A stretch of 64,000 nucleotides of DNA from Paraburkholderia rhynchosiae. GTDB taxonomy: Bacteria; Pseudomonadota; Gammaproteobacteria; Burkholderiales; Burkholderiaceae. The notes beneath the pieces were generated by a model. The model ran no database searches, had not been told where the DNA came from, and saw only the letters and a list, made by a program, of their open reading frames with translations. The stretch spans positions 434,001 to 498,000 of the forward strand of contig NZ_PNXY01000001.1 in the NCBI RefSeq assembly GCF_002879865.1, written 5' to 3'. Both the position numbers and the translations under genes were made by a program. The stretch's first letter is position 1. Each line of letters opens with the position of its first letter. This document shows positions 45,847 through 56,733 of this stretch, piece by piece.

Positions 45847-46605
45847 ATGCGCTTCATTCGTTCCCTGCTGCTACTGATTTACTTCATCGTATTCACGGTG
45901 CCGTACGCGACCGCATGCTTCATCGCATTCCCGTTCATGCGCGCCGACAAACGCTACTGGATGGCGGCCGGCTGGTGCAGCGCGACGCTCAAGGCGGCGC
46001 GCTGGCTCAACGGCATCCGTTACAGGATCGAAGGCATGGAGAATCTGCCCAACGGTCCGGCCGTGCTGTTGTCGAAACATCAATCCGCATGGGAGACGCT
46101 GGCCTTTCCCGCCTTGATGCCGCGGCCGTTGTGCTATGTGTTCAAGCGCGAGTTGCTGTACGTGCCGTTTTTCGGCTGGGCGCTCGGCATGCTGAAGATG
46201 GTTCACATCGACCGCAAGGAAGGCAAGTACGCGTTCGAGTCGGTCATCAGGCAAGGCAAGGCGCGCATGGCGGAAGGCGCCTGGGTGATCATGTTTCCGG
46301 AAGGCACACGCACGCCGACCGGCAAGCAAGGCAAGTACAAAACCGGCGGTGCGCGCTTTGCGATCGCCACTGGCGCGCCGGTCGTGCCGATCGCGCACAA
46401 CGCTGGACGTGTGTGGCCTCGCAACTCGTTTCTCAAATATGCGGGTATAGTCACAGTGTCGATCGGCAAGCCGATTGAGACGACGGGGCTCACGCCCGAT
46501 GAAGTGAACACGCGCGTCGAAAAGTGGATCGAAGCTGAGATGCGTCGCATCGATCCTACCGCGTACCGCGCGGCGGAAAGCAACTCCGCCGCCGCACCAA
46601 TCTGA
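45847..46605 (+). CDS. plsC: 1-acyl-sn-glycerol-3-phosphate acyltransferase
   Basis: Adds the second acyl chain to lysophosphatidic acid to give phosphatidic acid, the precursor of all phospholipids, at the inner membrane. 252 residues with an N-terminal hydrophobic segment (about 5-30). The catalytic box is KHQSAWE with His78 and an acidic Glu83 where the classical motif is HX4D; I believe betaproteobacterial members commonly have Glu. FPEGTRTPTGK is the second block, and VVPIAHNAG the third. The ATG at 45847 is used; a longer frame reaches back into gmhB and is unlikely. Confidence 0.92.
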   Translation: MRFIRSLLLLIYFIVFTVPYATACFIAFPFMRADKRYWMAAGWCSATLKAARWLNGIRYRIEGMENLPNGPAVLLSKHQSAWETLAFPALMPRPLCYVFKRELLYVPFFGWALGMLKMVHIDRKEGKYAFESVIRQGKARMAEGAWVIMFPEGTRTPTGKQGKYKTGGARFAIATGAPVVPIAHNAGRVWPRNSFLKYAGIVTVSIGKPIETTGLTPDEVNTRVEKWIEAEMRRIDPTAYRAAESNSAAAPI

Positions 46606-46649
46606 CGCGCCCACGCCCTCGAAGGCGTATTTGCGCGAAGCCGAATCCG

Positions 46650-47537
46650 ATGCAGAAGTCTCCTACGCCGCAGCCCGCTGCGGCGCTTGATAACCGGCAA
46701 CTCGATCTCCCGCTCTTTGCAGAGCCGGGGTCCACGTCGTCGTCCCCGTCACCTTCCGCGCCTTCGGCATCGTCCACGGCACAGCAGCCCGCCGTGCCCC
46801 TTGCACCGGACGGCAGCAGGCTGCGCAGTCTCACCATCGGCTCACGCACGCTGCATTACGCGCTCAAGCGTTCGGCACGGCGCTCGATTGGCTTTGCGAT
46901 CGACAGCACCGGTCTCACGATCACCGCGCCGCGCTGGGTCACGCTCGCCGATATCGAAACCGCGATCACCGAGAAGCAGCGCTGGATTTTCACGAAACTG
47001 ATCGAATGGCAAACGCGCGTCGAACAGCGCGCGTTGCCGAAGGTCGACTGGAAAGACGGCGCCGAAGTGCCCTATCTCGGTCAACCGGTACGCGTGAGGC
47101 TTGGGTCGCCGCAAGGCATGCTCGCCTTCAGCGCGAACGACTCGGCGCTGCAAGTGCCGCTGCCTTTGCAAGCAGACCCACAGCAGATCAAGGACCGCGT
47201 GCAAGGCTGGTTGCAGGGCGAAGCGAAGCGAGTGTTCGGTGAGCGCCTCGTTATTTACGCCGAGAAACTGGGCGTCAACTATCGCGCGTATGCGCTTTCT
47301 TCAGCAGCCACGCGCTGGGGCAGTTGTTCGAGTGACGGCAAGATTCGCCTGAACTGGCGGCTGATTCACTTTCCGCTTTCCATTATCGATTATGTCGTCG
47401 CGCATGAACTCGCGCATCTGCGCGAAATGAATCACAGCCCGCGCTTCTGGCAAACGGTCGAATCGATTTTTCCGGAATTCCGCGAGGCGCGGCAGACGCT
47501 GAAGTCGCATCCGCCGGAATTACTGCCGACGCTTTAA
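46650..47537 (+). CDS. YgjP-type zinc metallopeptidase (M48/DUF45 family)
   Basis: 295-residue protein with the zinc-site motif HELAHLREMNH (His252 and His256, with a further His in MNHSPRFW) and YRAYALSSAATRWGSCSSDGKIRLNWRL directly before it, the hallmark of the YgjP/SprT-like family. The first 50 residues are low-complexity Ser/Pro/Ala (GSTSSSPSPSAPSASST), probably disordered. No signal peptide or membrane span is clear. Biological substrates of this family are poorly known. It lies 44 bases after plsC and ends this forward run. Confidence 0.88.
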   Translation: MQKSPTPQPAAALDNRQLDLPLFAEPGSTSSSPSPSAPSASSTAQQPAVPLAPDGSRLRSLTIGSRTLHYALKRSARRSIGFAIDSTGLTITAPRWVTLADIETAITEKQRWIFTKLIEWQTRVEQRALPKVDWKDGAEVPYLGQPVRVRLGSPQGMLAFSANDSALQVPLPLQADPQQIKDRVQGWLQGEAKRVFGERLVIYAEKLGVNYRAYALSSAATRWGSCSSDGKIRLNWRLIHFPLSIIDYVVAHELAHLREMNHSPRFWQTVESIFPEFREARQTLKSHPPELLPTL

Positions 47538-47565
47538 ACGCGAGAGCCTCAGCGTTAATCGTCAC

Positions 47566-47685
47566 TCACGCGCTGCGGCTCGTGATCCGTCCGAGCGCGA
47601 GGTCGTCCGCGGAGCCGTCGAACAATGCCTCGATTTCGACGTGGATCGCGTCGAGTTCCTTGAACGAGGGATCGTTGTCGCTCAT
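47566..47685 (-). CDS. Possible small acidic protein downstream of gloA (39 aa)
   Basis: Reverse-strand frame of 39 codons, MSDNDPSFKELDAIHVEIEALF then DGSADDLALGRITSRSA. It is acidic and helix-prone. Third codon positions are strongly G/C, as in the neighbouring genes, which is the main sign of coding. No convincing ribosome-binding site precedes the ATG; it begins 39 bases after the gloA stop and might be translated by coupling. It resembles nothing I recognise. It could be chance. Confidence 0.3.
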   Translation of the reverse strand: MSDNDPSFKELDAIHVEIEALFDGSADDLALGRITSRSA

Positions 47686-47724
47686 GACGTGATGCGATGT
47701 GACCTCGGCTCGCTGGCGCGAACG

Positions 47725-48108
47725 TTATTTCTTCTGGATGAACTCTATCTTATAGCCGTCCGGGTCCGTGACGAAGGCAATCACGGTGGTGCCGTGTTTC
47801 ATCGGGCCGGCTTCACGCACGACCGTGCCGCCTTGCGCCTTGATCTTGTCGCATGCCGCGTAGGCGTCTTCCACTTCGACCGCCAGATGCCCGAAGCCGT
47901 TGCCAAGGTCATACGACGGGGTGTCCCAGTTATGCGTCAATTCGATGACAGTGCCGTCGCGCTCGTCCGTGTAGCCGACGAACGCCAGCGTGAACTTTCC
48001 GTCCGGATAATCCTGGCGGCGCAGTAACTTCATGCCGAGCAGTTCGGTGTAGAAGGCGATCGAACGGTCGAGGTCGCCGACCCGGAGCATGGTGTGAAGC
48101 AGGCGCAT
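47725..48108 (-). CDS. gloA: Lactoylglutathione lyase (glyoxalase I)
   Basis: Isomerises the hemithioacetal of methylglyoxal and glutathione to S-lactoylglutathione, removing toxic methylglyoxal. 127 residues. The four metal ligands of the nickel-type enzyme fall at His5, Glu56, His74 and Glu122, the same numbers as in E. coli Glo[21 protein letters not shown] and [14 protein letters not shown] flank the fold. The ATG at 48108 follows GGGAG; the longer frame to 48207 lacks family similarity. Confidence 0.96.
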   Translation of the reverse strand: MRLLHTMLRVGDLDRSIAFYTELLGMKLLRRQDYPDGKFTLAFVGYTDERDGTVIELTHNWDTPSYDLGNGFGHLAVEVEDAYAACDKIKAQGGTVVREAGPMKHGTTVIAFVTDPDGYKIEFIQKK

Positions 48109-48240
48109 CGTGTACTCCCTATTGCTTGATGTCGAGAGCGTAAATGTACCCGGAATCGCCTGCCGTTGCAGGCCACGCATACTGCTCAACCGGCGCACGA
48201 AGCGCACGAAGCGCGCCGACGCTGCCTCGTAACCAATGCA

Positions 48241-49353
48241 TCAGAACTGGTGCCGCAATCCCGCCATCAAGCCGATTTGCGAGCCTTTCTGCGCGAGTCC
48301 CACGCCATTCACACCTTGCAGTTGCGCGCCGATCAGATCGCCGCGATACAGCGAATAATCGCCTTCCAGATAGGCGTCGGTGCGCTTTGACAGGTTGTAG
48401 TCGGCGACGATCTGATATTGCCATGCCGAACCGTCTTTCGCGGCGGTCTTGCCGTCCTGCAACGTCCGCCAGACATTCGCCGCGAAGTGCCAAGCGTTCC
48501 CCACCTGCTGCGTGATGCCGCCCATGAACATGCGCCGGCGCGAGAAGTCCGTGTATTTCAGCGCAGTCAGCGCGGGCGCGGTGAACGGCCCGTTGGCGAA
48601 AGTCGCAAAACCGGCGTCGGCCCGATTGACGATGTAACCCACCGCAAAGCGCGTCCTGTCCCACGTGTATGAGCCGCCGAAGGTCCAGGCCTTGGCCGCC
48701 GCGCCGTTGACCGAATCTTTCGATTCCTCGTACGCGCCGCCGATGCTGAACGGTCCGCCCACGGGTGCGTAAGCGGCCGCCGCGCCGATCTGGCTGCCAT
48801 ACGAATTGCCGGCATTGCCGCCGAACGCGTAACCGGCCGCGAAGCTGAAACCGTTGTATCTCGCCTGATACTGCACCTGGTTGCTGGTCCAGATGCCGCC
48901 CGTCATCGTCACTTCCGGCTGGAAGCTGAAATCGTAGGGAATCCAGGGATTGCTGCCATAGCCGCCTACGGTGATGCCTTCAATCATCACGTTGTACTGA
49001 CGGCCCACGATCACCTGGCCGTACGAATTCGAGCGCACGCCGACCTGCGCTTCGTTGAAGAACGGCAAGGTCGGATCGCTCTGCCCGCTGTTGATATACA
49101 GGCGGTTTTCGAGCTTGAAAAAAGTGGACCAGCCGCCGCCGAGATCCTCGACACCTTTTAGTCCCCAGCGGCTTTGCGTCATGCCGCCGGTGCCGAGTCC
49201 GACCGATGAATCGCCGGCTTTGTTCGCGTGGGTCAGATAGCGTACGCTTTCGTCGACCACGCCGTACAGCGTCACACTGGATTGAGCCTGCGCGATCGGA
49301 CAACCGAACCACGCCAACGCCACGGCCGCCGCGCATCTGCTGAAAGTGTTCAT
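48241..49353 (-). CDS. Gram-negative general porin
   Basis: 370-residue outer-membrane protein: a signal peptide ending in PIAQAQ (about residue 24), then SSVTLYGVVDESVRYLTHA, the standard start of Burkholderia/Neisseria-type trimeric porins. GGMTQSRWGLKGVEDLGGGWSTFFKLENR, LEGDYSLYRGD and the closing GLRHQF with terminal Phe fit a 16-strand barrel. Passive diffusion of small hydrophilic solutes is the family role; selectivity is unknown. AGGA precedes the ATG. It is a single-gene unit divergent from the EamA exporter gene. Confidence 0.92.
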   Translation of the reverse strand: MNTFSRCAAAVALAWFGCPIAQAQSSVTLYGVVDESVRYLTHANKAGDSSVGLGTGGMTQSRWGLKGVEDLGGGWSTFFKLENRLYINSGQSDPTLPFFNEAQVGVRSNSYGQVIVGRQYNVMIEGITVGGYGSNPWIPYDFSFQPEVTMTGGIWTSNQVQYQARYNGFSFAAGYAFGGNAGNSYGSQIGAAAAYAPVGGPFSIGGAYEESKDSVNGAAAKAWTFGGSYTWDRTRFAVGYIVNRADAGFATFANGPFTAPALTALKYTDFSRRRMFMGGITQQVGNAWHFAANVWRTLQDGKTAAKDGSAWQYQIVADYNLSKRTDAYLEGDYSLYRGDLIGAQLQGVNGVGLAQKGSQIGLMAGLRHQF

Positions 49354-49695
49354 GTCGTGTCCTGGTACAGGCTCCGCGTTGCGCGGATAAAGTTGGTCTG
49401 CTGACGCGGTGCATCCACTCTATGGCTCTGCTCCTACCGGAGCTAGAACCCGACGACGCCGCGCGTACGAATGTACTGACAACACATGTCGCCGAACCTT
49501 AGCGCGAAATCAAAATGGTAAGAAATTTGTGTTGCGCGCGAGTTGCGCCGGCGTCTTTAAATCGGCAAATGACTTGCGACTTGTCAGAAGCACGCGTAGG
49601 CGGTGGGGTCATCGGCTGGCGAAGCGGCGGGTTTGGTATCGTGTGGACCTGCGCCGGTCAACCCTGCCTTGTCTCTATCGTCAATCACACTGCCC
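49354..49695. other. Divergent region between the porin and EamA genes
   Basis: 342 bases with no convincing gene. A short A/T-richer stretch around 49506-49535 (AAATCAAAATGGTAAGAAATTTG) is a reasonable place for regulator binding or promoters in both directions. Nothing else is visible. Confidence 0.4.
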
Positions 49696-50622
49696 ATGAG
49701 CACCACCGCCCTGCCCGCGCGCCGCGCCCCCGATAGCTTCGCCGTCCTGCTGATGGTCGGCTTGTGCGCGATCTGGGGATTCCAGCAAGTGGCGATCAAG
49801 AGCACCAACGCCGCGCTGCCGCCGATCTTTCAGGCCGGCTTGCGTTCGGCGATCGCAGCGCTGCTAGTGTGGGGCTGGGCGCGCTCGCGCGGCACGCCGC
49901 TGTTCCGCGACGACGGCACGCTGGCCGCCGGTCTGCTCGCGGGCATGCTGTTCGCGGGCGAGTTCGTGTGCATCTTCCTGGGCCTCACGCTGACGAGTGC
50001 ATCGCGTATGGCAGTCTTTCTGTACACGGCGCCGTGCTTTACGGCACTGGGTCTGCATTGGTTCGCCGAAGGCGAGCGGATGCGGCGCGTTCAGTGGCTC
50101 GGCATCTTCCTCGCATTCGCCGGCATGACACTGGCTTTCGCGGATGGTTTCCTGCACGGCGCCCCCGCGCGCGGCACGACACTGGCGGCCGTGGCCGGCG
50201 ACGCGCTGGGTGTGCTGGCGGGCATCGCCTGGGCCGCGACGACCGTCGTAGTTCGCGCGACGCGGCTCGCTCACTCGAGCGCAAGCAAGACGCTGTTCTA
50301 TCAACTGGCGGTGTCCGCCGTGGTATTGCTCGCGCTGGCGCTTGGGCTCGGCCAGGTGCACGTCGACGCGCTCACGCCGTTGGCCATCGCTAGCCTCGCG
50401 TATCAGGCCGTGGTCGTCGCTTTCGTCAGCTATCTGGTGTGGTTCTGGCTGCTCACGCGTTATGTCGCGTCACGCCTGTCGGTGTTCTCGTTTCTTACGC
50501 CGCTATTCGGCGTGAGCTTCGGCGTGCTGCTGTTGGGAGACTCGTTCAGCTTGCGGTTCCTGATGGCCGCAGTGCTGGTGCTGACCGGCATCGCGCTGGT
50601 CAATGCGCCGGGCAAGCGATGA
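49696..50622 (+). CDS. EamA/DMT-family transporter
   Basis: 308-residue inner-membrane protein with about ten spans arranged as two EamA repeats. LLMVGLCAIWGFQQVAIKSTNAALPPIFQAGLR is the first repeat start, and the second begins near GDALGVLAGIAWAATTVVVRAT. The drug/metabolite family exports amino acids, purine derivatives or toxic compounds; the substrate here is unknown. The ATG at 49696 is chosen because MSTTALPARR leads directly into the first span; the frame is open to 49603. Confidence 0.88.
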   Translation: MSTTALPARRAPDSFAVLLMVGLCAIWGFQQVAIKSTNAALPPIFQAGLRSAIAALLVWGWARSRGTPLFRDDGTLAAGLLAGMLFAGEFVCIFLGLTLTSASRMAVFLYTAPCFTALGLHWFAEGERMRRVQWLGIFLAFAGMTLAFADGFLHGAPARGTTLAAVAGDALGVLAGIAWAATTVVVRATRLAHSSASKTLFYQLAVSAVVLLALALGLGQVHVDALTPLAIASLAYQAVVVAFVSYLVWFWLLTRYVASRLSVFSFLTPLFGVSFGVLLLGDSFSLRFLMAAVLVLTGIALVNAPGKR

Positions 50623-50748
50623 ACTGAGTGGTTCAGAGCTCTGAGCCGCTGCGCCTGAGGCTTCACGGCTCCAGGCTTAGCGGCTGAGAACTCGGGGCTG
50701 GCGCTTTTTGGCTCTCAGGCTTAGTGCTCGAAAGTCAGGGCACGGCGC

Positions 50749-51579
50749 TTAACGCTTAGCCGCCACGATCTGCGCGATGCGCACGTATTCGGCCACCGGC
50801 ACATCTTCGGCGCGGCGCTGCAAGTCGAAGCCGATCGCGTCGAAGTCGACCGTGTCGCGCAACGCGGCCAGCGTGTTGCGCAGCATTTTGCGCCGCTGCG
50901 AGAACGCCGCGGTAACCACTTCGCCGAGCACGCGCTCGTCCACCGGCGTCAGTTCGTGCGGTGCATAGGGAATCATTCGCACGATCGCGGAATCCACTTT
51001 GGGCGGCGGTTGGAATGCCTCGGGCGGCACGTCGAGTTGCTTGTCGATCACGTAGCGGTACTGCAGCATCACCGAGAGACGGCTGAACGCCTTGGTGCCC
51101 GGCTCAGCCACCATCCGCTCGACCACTTCGTTCTGCAACATGAAATGCTGATCGATCACGCGATGCGCGACCGACGTCAGGTGAAAGAGCAGCGGGCTCG
51201 AAATGTTGTACGGCAAGTTACCGACAATGCGCAGCGTTGGCTCGTCGCCGGGCGCGGCCAGGGAGCCGAAGTCGAACGCGAGGGCATCGCCTGCATGCAG
51301 TTCGAGCAGATCGCCGAACTTGTTCTTCAGACGCCCAATCAGATCGCGGTCCAGTTCGACAGCGTGCAAGGGCGCCTCAGGCGTGGCCAGACGCTCGATC
51401 AGCGGTCCGGTTAGCGCGCCGAGCCCCGGACCGATTTCGACCATGCGCTCACCGCGTTGCGGCCGGATCACATCGACAATCGAATCGATCACGCCCATGT
51501 CGACCAGAAAGTTCTGCCCGAAACGCTTGCGCGCGATATGACCTTGGTGCCGGCCCTGTTGCTGTCTGCTGGTGGACAT
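50749..51579 (-). CDS. rsmA: 16S rRNA (adenine-1518/1519-N6) dimethyltransferase RsmA (KsgA)
   Basis: Dimethylates two adjacent adenosines near the 3' end of 16S rRNA during small-subunit assembly. 276 residues. [19 protein letters not shown] is the family start, [13 protein letters not shown] the SAM site, and [17 protein letters not shown] the catalytic NLPY motif. The [14 protein letters not shown] motif is near the C-terminal domain. It is the last gene of lptD-surA-pdxA-rsmA, 121 bases after pdxA, the same order as in E. coli. Confidence 0.97.
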   Translation of the reverse strand: MSTSRQQQGRHQGHIARKRFGQNFLVDMGVIDSIVDVIRPQRGERMVEIGPGLGALTGPLIERLATPEAPLHAVELDRDLIGRLKNKFGDLLELHAGDALAFDFGSLAAPGDEPTLRIVGNLPYNISSPLLFHLTSVAHRVIDQHFMLQNEVVERMVAEPGTKAFSRLSVMLQYRYVIDKQLDVPPEAFQPPPKVDSAIVRMIPYAPHELTPVDERVLGEVVTAAFSQRRKMLRNTLAALRDTVDFDAIGFDLQRRAEDVPVAEYVRIAQIVAAKR

Positions 51580-51700
51580 CGAAGAAACGCTAAAGAAAGA
51601 GAGCTGCTTGAGAAAGGAATATGGGCTGATTCAGCGCCACGCTGGCTGCAACAGCCGCACTCGCCACAGGGGCCGCGCGAGGCGCCGATGCAACGCTGAC

Positions 51701-52711
51701 TCAGCCCGTGCGGCGATGCTGCGCCATGCTAACCGCGGTGTCGATGGCGGCAATCAAACTGCCCGCGTCGGCGCGTCCGGTGCCGGCGAGATCGAGCGCG
51801 GTGCCGTGGTCGACCGACGTGCGGATGATGGGAAGCCCAAGCGTGATATTGATGCCTTCGCCGAACGTCGCGTACTTGAGCACCGGCAAACCCTGATCGT
51901 GGAACATGGCCAGCACGCAGTCGGCCTGATCCAGGTAACGCGGCTGGAACAGCGTGTCAGCCGGATAAGGACCGCGAGCGTCGATGCCCTGATCGTTCGC
52001 GAACTTCAGCGCCGGCGCGATCACGTCGATTTCCTCGCGGCCCAGATAGCCGTTTTCGCCCGCATGCGGGTTCAGTCCCGTCACAAGAATGCGCGGCGCA
52101 GGCAAGCCGAAGTGATGCCGCAGATCGTGATCGACAATGCGCAGAACTTCGACGAGGCCCTCGATTGAAAGCGCGGCCGAAACGTCCTTCAACGGCAAAT
52201 GCGTGGTCGCGAGCGCCACGCGCAACGGACGCTTGCCGGTGCCCGCTAGCATCATCACCACGCGCGGCGTGTGCGTGCGTTCGGCAAGATATTCGGTATG
52301 GCCGGTAAAGGGCACGCCGGCGTCGTTGATGGTGCTCTTTTGCAGCGGTGCGGTGACGATTGCATCGAATGTGCCGGCCACCGCGCCGTCGATTGCGTTA
52401 TCGAGCAGATCCAGCACGTAGCGCCCATTCGCCGCATTCAGCTTGCCCGCGACAGTCGGCGCACCGAGCGGCCGATGCTGCACCCGAATGCGCGATGCGT
52501 CCGCCAAGAGCGCAGTCCAGTCGACGCCGACTGCCCGCGCGCGTTCCGCGAGAAGCGCCGCATCGCCCAGCACGGTGAATTGCGCGCCGGGCCAATGCGC
52601 GGCCGCACCCGCAAGCGCCTGCGCCGTCAGTTCGGGGCCGACGCCGGCCGGCTCGCCGGTCGTGATCGCGATGTGCAACGGCAAGCTGGCGGACTGGGCG
52701 GCGGTGGTCAT
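51701..52711 (-). CDS. pdxA: 4-hydroxythreonine-4-phosphate dehydrogenase
   Basis: NAD-dependent step of pyridoxal-phosphate synthesis by the DXP-dependent route. 336 residues. [16 protein letters not shown] is the family start; the metal site involves [10 protein letters not shown], and the C-terminal motifs [18 protein letters not shown] and [16 protein letters not shown] are intact. It begins five bases after surA. With yggS elsewhere in the window, PLP synthesis and buffering are both represented, though in different operons. Confidence 0.97.
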   Translation of the reverse strand: MTTAAQSASLPLHIAITTGEPAGVGPELTAQALAGAAAHWPGAQFTVLGDAALLAERARAVGVDWTALLADASRIRVQHRPLGAPTVAGKLNAANGRYVLDLLDNAIDGAVAGTFDAIVTAPLQKSTINDAGVPFTGHTEYLAERTHTPRVVMMLAGTGKRPLRVALATTHLPLKDVSAALSIEGLVEVLRIVDHDLRHHFGLPAPRILVTGLNPHAGENGYLGREEIDVIAPALKFANDQGIDARGPYPADTLFQPRYLDQADCVLAMFHDQGLPVLKYATFGEGINITLGLPIIRTSVDHGTALDLAGTGRADAGSLIAAIDTAVSMAQHRRTG

Positions 52712-52716
52712 GATAC

Positions 52717-54069
52717 TTACTGAACGCTCGACAGATCGGGCTTTACTTCGACATAAGCGGTGTCGCGCAGTTCGCGCAGCCAGTCGGCGTAAGCCTGCTC
52801 CGCCTTGCGCTGACCGATGGCCTGGCGCGCGAGGTCCATTTGCTGCGCGACCGAGCCTTCCGCTTCGCGACGCTCCAGCACCTGAATCAGGTGATAGCCG
52901 TACTCGCTGCGCACGGGGTCGCTGATCTGGCCGTCCTGCAAGCCGTTCATTGCGCGCTCGAATTCCGGCACCGTTTCGCCCGGGCTGATCCAGCCCAGAT
53001 CGCCGCCTTGCGACGACGAACCGTCTTGCGAGTAGGTATGAGCGAACTTCGAGAAGTCGCCGCCAGCCGCGATCTCCTTCTTGATTTCGAGCAGCTTCTG
53101 GCGCGCTTGCGGCTCCGACATGCCGTCACCCATGCGCAGCAGGATGTGGCGCACGTGTGTTTGCACGAGCTTCGGCGCGTCCGAACTCGTGCCTTGACCG
53201 GTGCGGCGATCGACGAGGCGCACGATCTCGAAACCGTCGTTGGTGCGGATCAGTTCAGGATTGACCTGGCCCGGACGCAGTGCCGCGGCCGCCTTGACGA
53301 ATTCCGGCGGCAACTTCGACGGCGCGGCGAAACCCGTATCGCCGCCCTTCGACGCATCCGGCGCCTGCGAATTCGACTTCGCGAGCTTCTCGAAGTTGGC
53401 GCCGCCCTTAGCTTCCGCTAGCAATGCCTCGGCTTTTTTCTGAGCCGCTTCGATGTCCGTCTGTGACGCGTTCAGCGGCGCCTTCAGCAAAATATGCTGT
53501 ATATGCAGGTCGCTCGTCGCGCCGGCATTCGGCCCGCGCTGACTCGCGATGTAGTTCGCGACTTCCGCGTCCGACACCGTGACCTTGCTGTCCACTTCCT
53601 TTTCACGCAGACGCGAAAGCGTGAGTTCGGTACGCGCGTCGCTCGTGAAGGTGGTCCAAGGCACGCCTTGCGCCTCGATCCGCGAGCGATACATGTCGAG
53701 CGACAGATTGTTCGCCTGCGCGAGCCGCTCGAGCGTTTTCTGCACGGCCGCGTCGTCGATATTGATGCCGACTTCCTTCGCCTTCTGCAACTGGATGCGC
53801 TCCAGCACCATCTGATTGAGCACCTGCTGACGCAACTGGTCGGCCGGCGGAATCGGCGCGTTCTGCTGGTTCAGGCGGCGGGTGATCAGGCCCACGCGGT
53901 CGTCGAGTTCACGCCGCGTGATGACACCGTTGTTGACCACTGCGGCGATCGTATCGACCGTCTGACCGCGGTTGCCGCCCAGCGCTTGCGCGTGAGCCGG
54001 CGCAACCGGCAGGAAAGACGCCACGGCGGCAAGACCTGCCGCGAGCGTTGCCAAGCGAAGCTTTTTCAT
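52717..54069 (-). CDS. surA: Periplasmic chaperone / peptidyl-prolyl isomerase SurA
   Basis: Chaperone for outer-membrane proteins, including LptD. 450 residues: signal peptide to about residue 27 (APAHAQ), an N-terminal chaperone domain with [19 protein letters not shown] and [18 protein letters not shown], then two parvulin domains (about 175-280 and 290-395; [11 protein letters not shown] and [11 protein letters not shown]). The second has the fuller motif [18 protein letters not shown]. The ATG at 54069 gives [12 protein letters not shown]; a GTG at 54078 has a better-placed GGAG and would add three residues. The frame continues to 54231 without support. Confidence 0.95.
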   Translation of the reverse strand: MKKLRLATLAAGLAAVASFLPVAPAHAQALGGNRGQTVDTIAAVVNNGVITRRELDDRVGLITRRLNQQNAPIPPADQLRQQVLNQMVLERIQLQKAKEVGINIDDAAVQKTLERLAQANNLSLDMYRSRIEAQGVPWTTFTSDARTELTLSRLREKEVDSKVTVSDAEVANYIASQRGPNAGATSDLHIQHILLKAPLNASQTDIEAAQKKAEALLAEAKGGANFEKLAKSNSQAPDASKGGDTGFAAPSKLPPEFVKAAAALRPGQVNPELIRTNDGFEIVRLVDRRTGQGTSSDAPKLVQTHVRHILLRMGDGMSEPQARQKLLEIKKEIAAGGDFSKFAHTYSQDGSSSQGGDLGWISPGETVPEFERAMNGLQDGQISDPVRSEYGYHLIQVLERREAEGSVAQQMDLARQAIGQRKAEQAYADWLRELRDTAYVEVKPDLSSVQ

Positions 54070-54145
54070 GATTGCCACAGATACTCCAATGATGTCGGGC
54101 ACGCCTGGCCCGTCTTTTCGCATTCGATGAATGAGCGGGTGAGCA

Positions 54146-56512
54146 TCATTCGTAATTGATGAAACGCGACTCCGGCGGCGGCGGTGGCGGCAGCGGCGTA
54201 TAGCCCGCCACACTGCTGCGGAATGCGGCAATCAGCCCGTTGTCGACGCTCGACAAGCCCTTGAACGTCAACTGCGCGAGAAAGCGCGTGCTGGACTGAT
54301 GCTGCCCCGACGTATTCAGACCGTTCGCGTAGCGCTGAATGCCCGCGCCGAGCGTCCAGCAGTCGGCGTCGTATTGCAGACCGACAAGGCCGTCGACGAT
54401 CCGATGCCCGCCCAGATCATAGTTGAACCGCCCAACCCCGAACACGCGATGCGTCAGCGGCCATTGCCCCGAAACCAGCACCTGGTTGATCGGCTGGTTG
54501 TCCAGCGTAGTGTTCGCGCGCGTGTAGCGATACGCGACGTTGACCACCTTACCGGTCGCCGGACTGAAGCCGAAACCGACGCTCGTCTTGACCAGCTGGT
54601 TGTTGTCGGCATTATATTGGAACGCCGTTTCCGACGCGAAACCGGCCCCGAGCTTGACCGACGCGCCCACGATCAGGTCCGAATGCGTGGCCTGCGTGCT
54701 CGTCTGGTTCGGCAGCAGCGTGACGCGCTGATCCTGGAAATAGTACTGCTGCGCGATCACGAAGCGCGCGCGTTCGTCGCCCGTTGCCGGGTTGATGAAG
54801 CGCGTGGTGATGGCAGCGGTCAGACGGTTCGCATCCGCGATACGGTCATTGCCGACGAAGGTATTCGGCGTGAAGATTTCCGCGAGCCCGAAGTCGGAGT
54901 CGGCGGTATCGAACAGCGGCGCCGACGCCTGATTGCGATACGGCGTGTACACGTAGTACAGGCGCGGCTCGAGCGTCTGGATGTAATCCTCGCCGAAGAG
55001 CCGGACCGAGCGGTCGAAAATCAGCCCGGTATCGAACGTCAGCGTGGGAATCGATTCGGTGAAATTCTTCGGCGTGCCGACCGGCACGTCGCTGCCGATA
55101 TTGCGCAGGTTGTACGACGCGAAGTGCCACTGCACCTTCGGCGTGACGAAGTAGCCAGGCCCCACGACCGAGTACGAAATGTACGGGTTGAACATCACCC
55201 GTTGACCTTCGGTCAGATCCGCGGTCGTGATGCGGAAGTTCGTGTAATCGGCTTCCGCGCCGAAGTCGAAGCCGCCGACGTTGTACTTCGCGTACTTCAC
55301 GTTCAACTGCGGCTCGCGGCCGTAAGGCGCCACCGACGGCGTCAGCGTCTGCCAGTGCTGCTCGCGTGCGAGCACCGACCACGGGCCGTTGTTATAGGTC
55401 AACCCCGCTTCCTGTTGGTACAGGAGCTGGGTGCCGTTCATGAACTGATTGATCGACGACGACAGGTCTTCCGGATACGTGTTATCCGAGACCTTGTTGT
55501 AGTAGATGTAGCCGCCGAACCCGTTGCCGAAGTTCTGGTTGTGCTGGATATACAGCGCGTAGCGGTTGGTCTTCGTCAGCCGGTCGTTCGGCAGGAACTC
55601 GCCGGTGATCGAGCCGGAATACGTGGGCGACAGATAACGGAACGACGCCTGCGTCTGCACGCCGCGCTTGGAAATCAGACGCGGCGTGAGCGTCAGGTCC
55701 CGATTCGGCGCGATGTTGAAATAATACGGCACCGACAGTTCGAAGCCGTTCGTCGAGCTGAGCGAAAACGTGGGCGGCAAGATGCCGCTGCGCCGCTCGC
55801 CCGAGAGCGGAAACGACAGCCACGGCGATGCGAAAACCGGCACGCCCTGGAAGAACAGCACGCTGTTGTACGCCACGCCTTCGTCGGCGCCGGTATCGAA
55901 ATCGAACTCGCTGCCCTTGATGTACCACGCCGGATCGTCCGCGCACGCGCAGGCCGTGTACGTGCCCTTCGAGAACACCGAGCGCTCGTTGTCGAGCAGA
56001 TCGACGCGCTCCGCGCTGCCCGAGCCGCCCGTCACATTGAAGTGATACTTCGGCGCGGTCATGAAGCCTTCGCTCGAATCCACGCGCAAGTGCGCTTCGG
56101 GTCCGGCGAACGTCGTGCCGTTGTTGTTCATGCGGACCTGGCCGTATGCGTCGGCCATGTCCGTGTCCTGATCGTAATGCAGCGCGTCGGCTTTGATCAC
56201 GACCGTATTGCGGCGCACTTCGGCCGAACCCTTTACGGCCATGTCCTGATCCGTGGTGCCGTTGGTCGAGTCGCCGAGCACGAAGGTGGCCGGCTTCTGG
56301 CCCGGCTGCAGCAGATGGTCTTCGAGTTGCGGGGCGAGTTGCATGCCCCATGGCAGGTCGATCGGCTGCGGCTGTGCGGCCTCCCCGACCAGTTGGGCGT
56401 GAGCAAGCGCGGGCATCAGGCCCGGAACGGCGATCAACGCCGCGACGAGCCGCCTTTTGCGCGGCGCGGCGGCACAAGAGGAAATCGTTTGGGAAAGCTG
56501 TCTAGGCGGCAT
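54146..56512 (-). CDS. lptD: LPS-assembly outer-membrane protein LptD
   Basis: Beta-barrel that inserts lipopolysaccharide into the outer leaflet with LptE. 788 residues (E. coli 784). The signal peptide ends in ALAHAQ (about residue 40). A jellyroll domain follows with [30 protein letters not shown], then the large barrel beginning near [25 protein letters not shown] and ending in Tyr-Glu. surA lies 76 bases downstream in the same operon and assists its folding. It is divergent from amgK, as in Pseudomonas. Confidence 0.97.
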   Translation of the reverse strand: MPPRQLSQTISSCAAAPRKRRLVAALIAVPGLMPALAHAQLVGEAAQPQPIDLPWGMQLAPQLEDHLLQPGQKPATFVLGDSTNGTTDQDMAVKGSAEVRRNTVVIKADALHYDQDTDMADAYGQVRMNNNGTTFAGPEAHLRVDSSEGFMTAPKYHFNVTGGSGSAERVDLLDNERSVFSKGTYTACACADDPAWYIKGSEFDFDTGADEGVAYNSVLFFQGVPVFASPWLSFPLSGERRSGILPPTFSLSSTNGFELSVPYYFNIAPNRDLTLTPRLISKRGVQTQASFRYLSPTYSGSITGEFLPNDRLTKTNRYALYIQHNQNFGNGFGGYIYYNKVSDNTYPEDLSSSINQFMNGTQLLYQQEAGLTYNNGPWSVLAREQHWQTLTPSVAPYGREPQLNVKYAKYNVGGFDFGAEADYTNFRITTADLTEGQRVMFNPYISYSVVGPGYFVTPKVQWHFASYNLRNIGSDVPVGTPKNFTESIPTLTFDTGLIFDRSVRLFGEDYIQTLEPRLYYVYTPYRNQASAPLFDTADSDFGLAEIFTPNTFVGNDRIADANRLTAAITTRFINPATGDERARFVIAQQYYFQDQRVTLLPNQTSTQATHSDLIVGASVKLGAGFASETAFQYNADNNQLVKTSVGFGFSPATGKVVNVAYRYTRANTTLDNQPINQVLVSGQWPLTHRVFGVGRFNYDLGGHRIVDGLVGLQYDADCWTLGAGIQRYANGLNTSGQHQSSTRFLAQLTFKGLSSVDNGLIAAFRSSVAGYTPLPPPPPPESRFINYE

Positions 56513-56733
56513 GTATCGTTTGGCGAATCGGCCCGTCCGTCAGCTTCTGCAGTCACGGTCCACCGCCTGCACACCACGACCGTGACAGTCGGCTGCACAT
56601 CAATATTTACAATCGTCGAACGATGAGGCGGGCGGTAAAGCGGAATACGCGAAAGCTGGCGTGAGTCGCGTCAAAAAAGTCGTGGGGTATTATATGGCAA
56701 GACGTTGTCCCCCTGAATTTGCCGCCGGTTTTC

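Noticed and set aside
50623..50748. Loose repeats of GGCTTAG/GGCTGAG-like words after the EamA gene
   Set aside because: Irregular spacing and divergent words; no clear period or pairing, so not called as a repeat or terminator.
54299..56626. 775-codon forward open frame across lptD
   Set aside because: It is antisense to a clear lptD gene; the translation is Arg-rich without any domain. Long antisense frames are expected in high-GC DNA.
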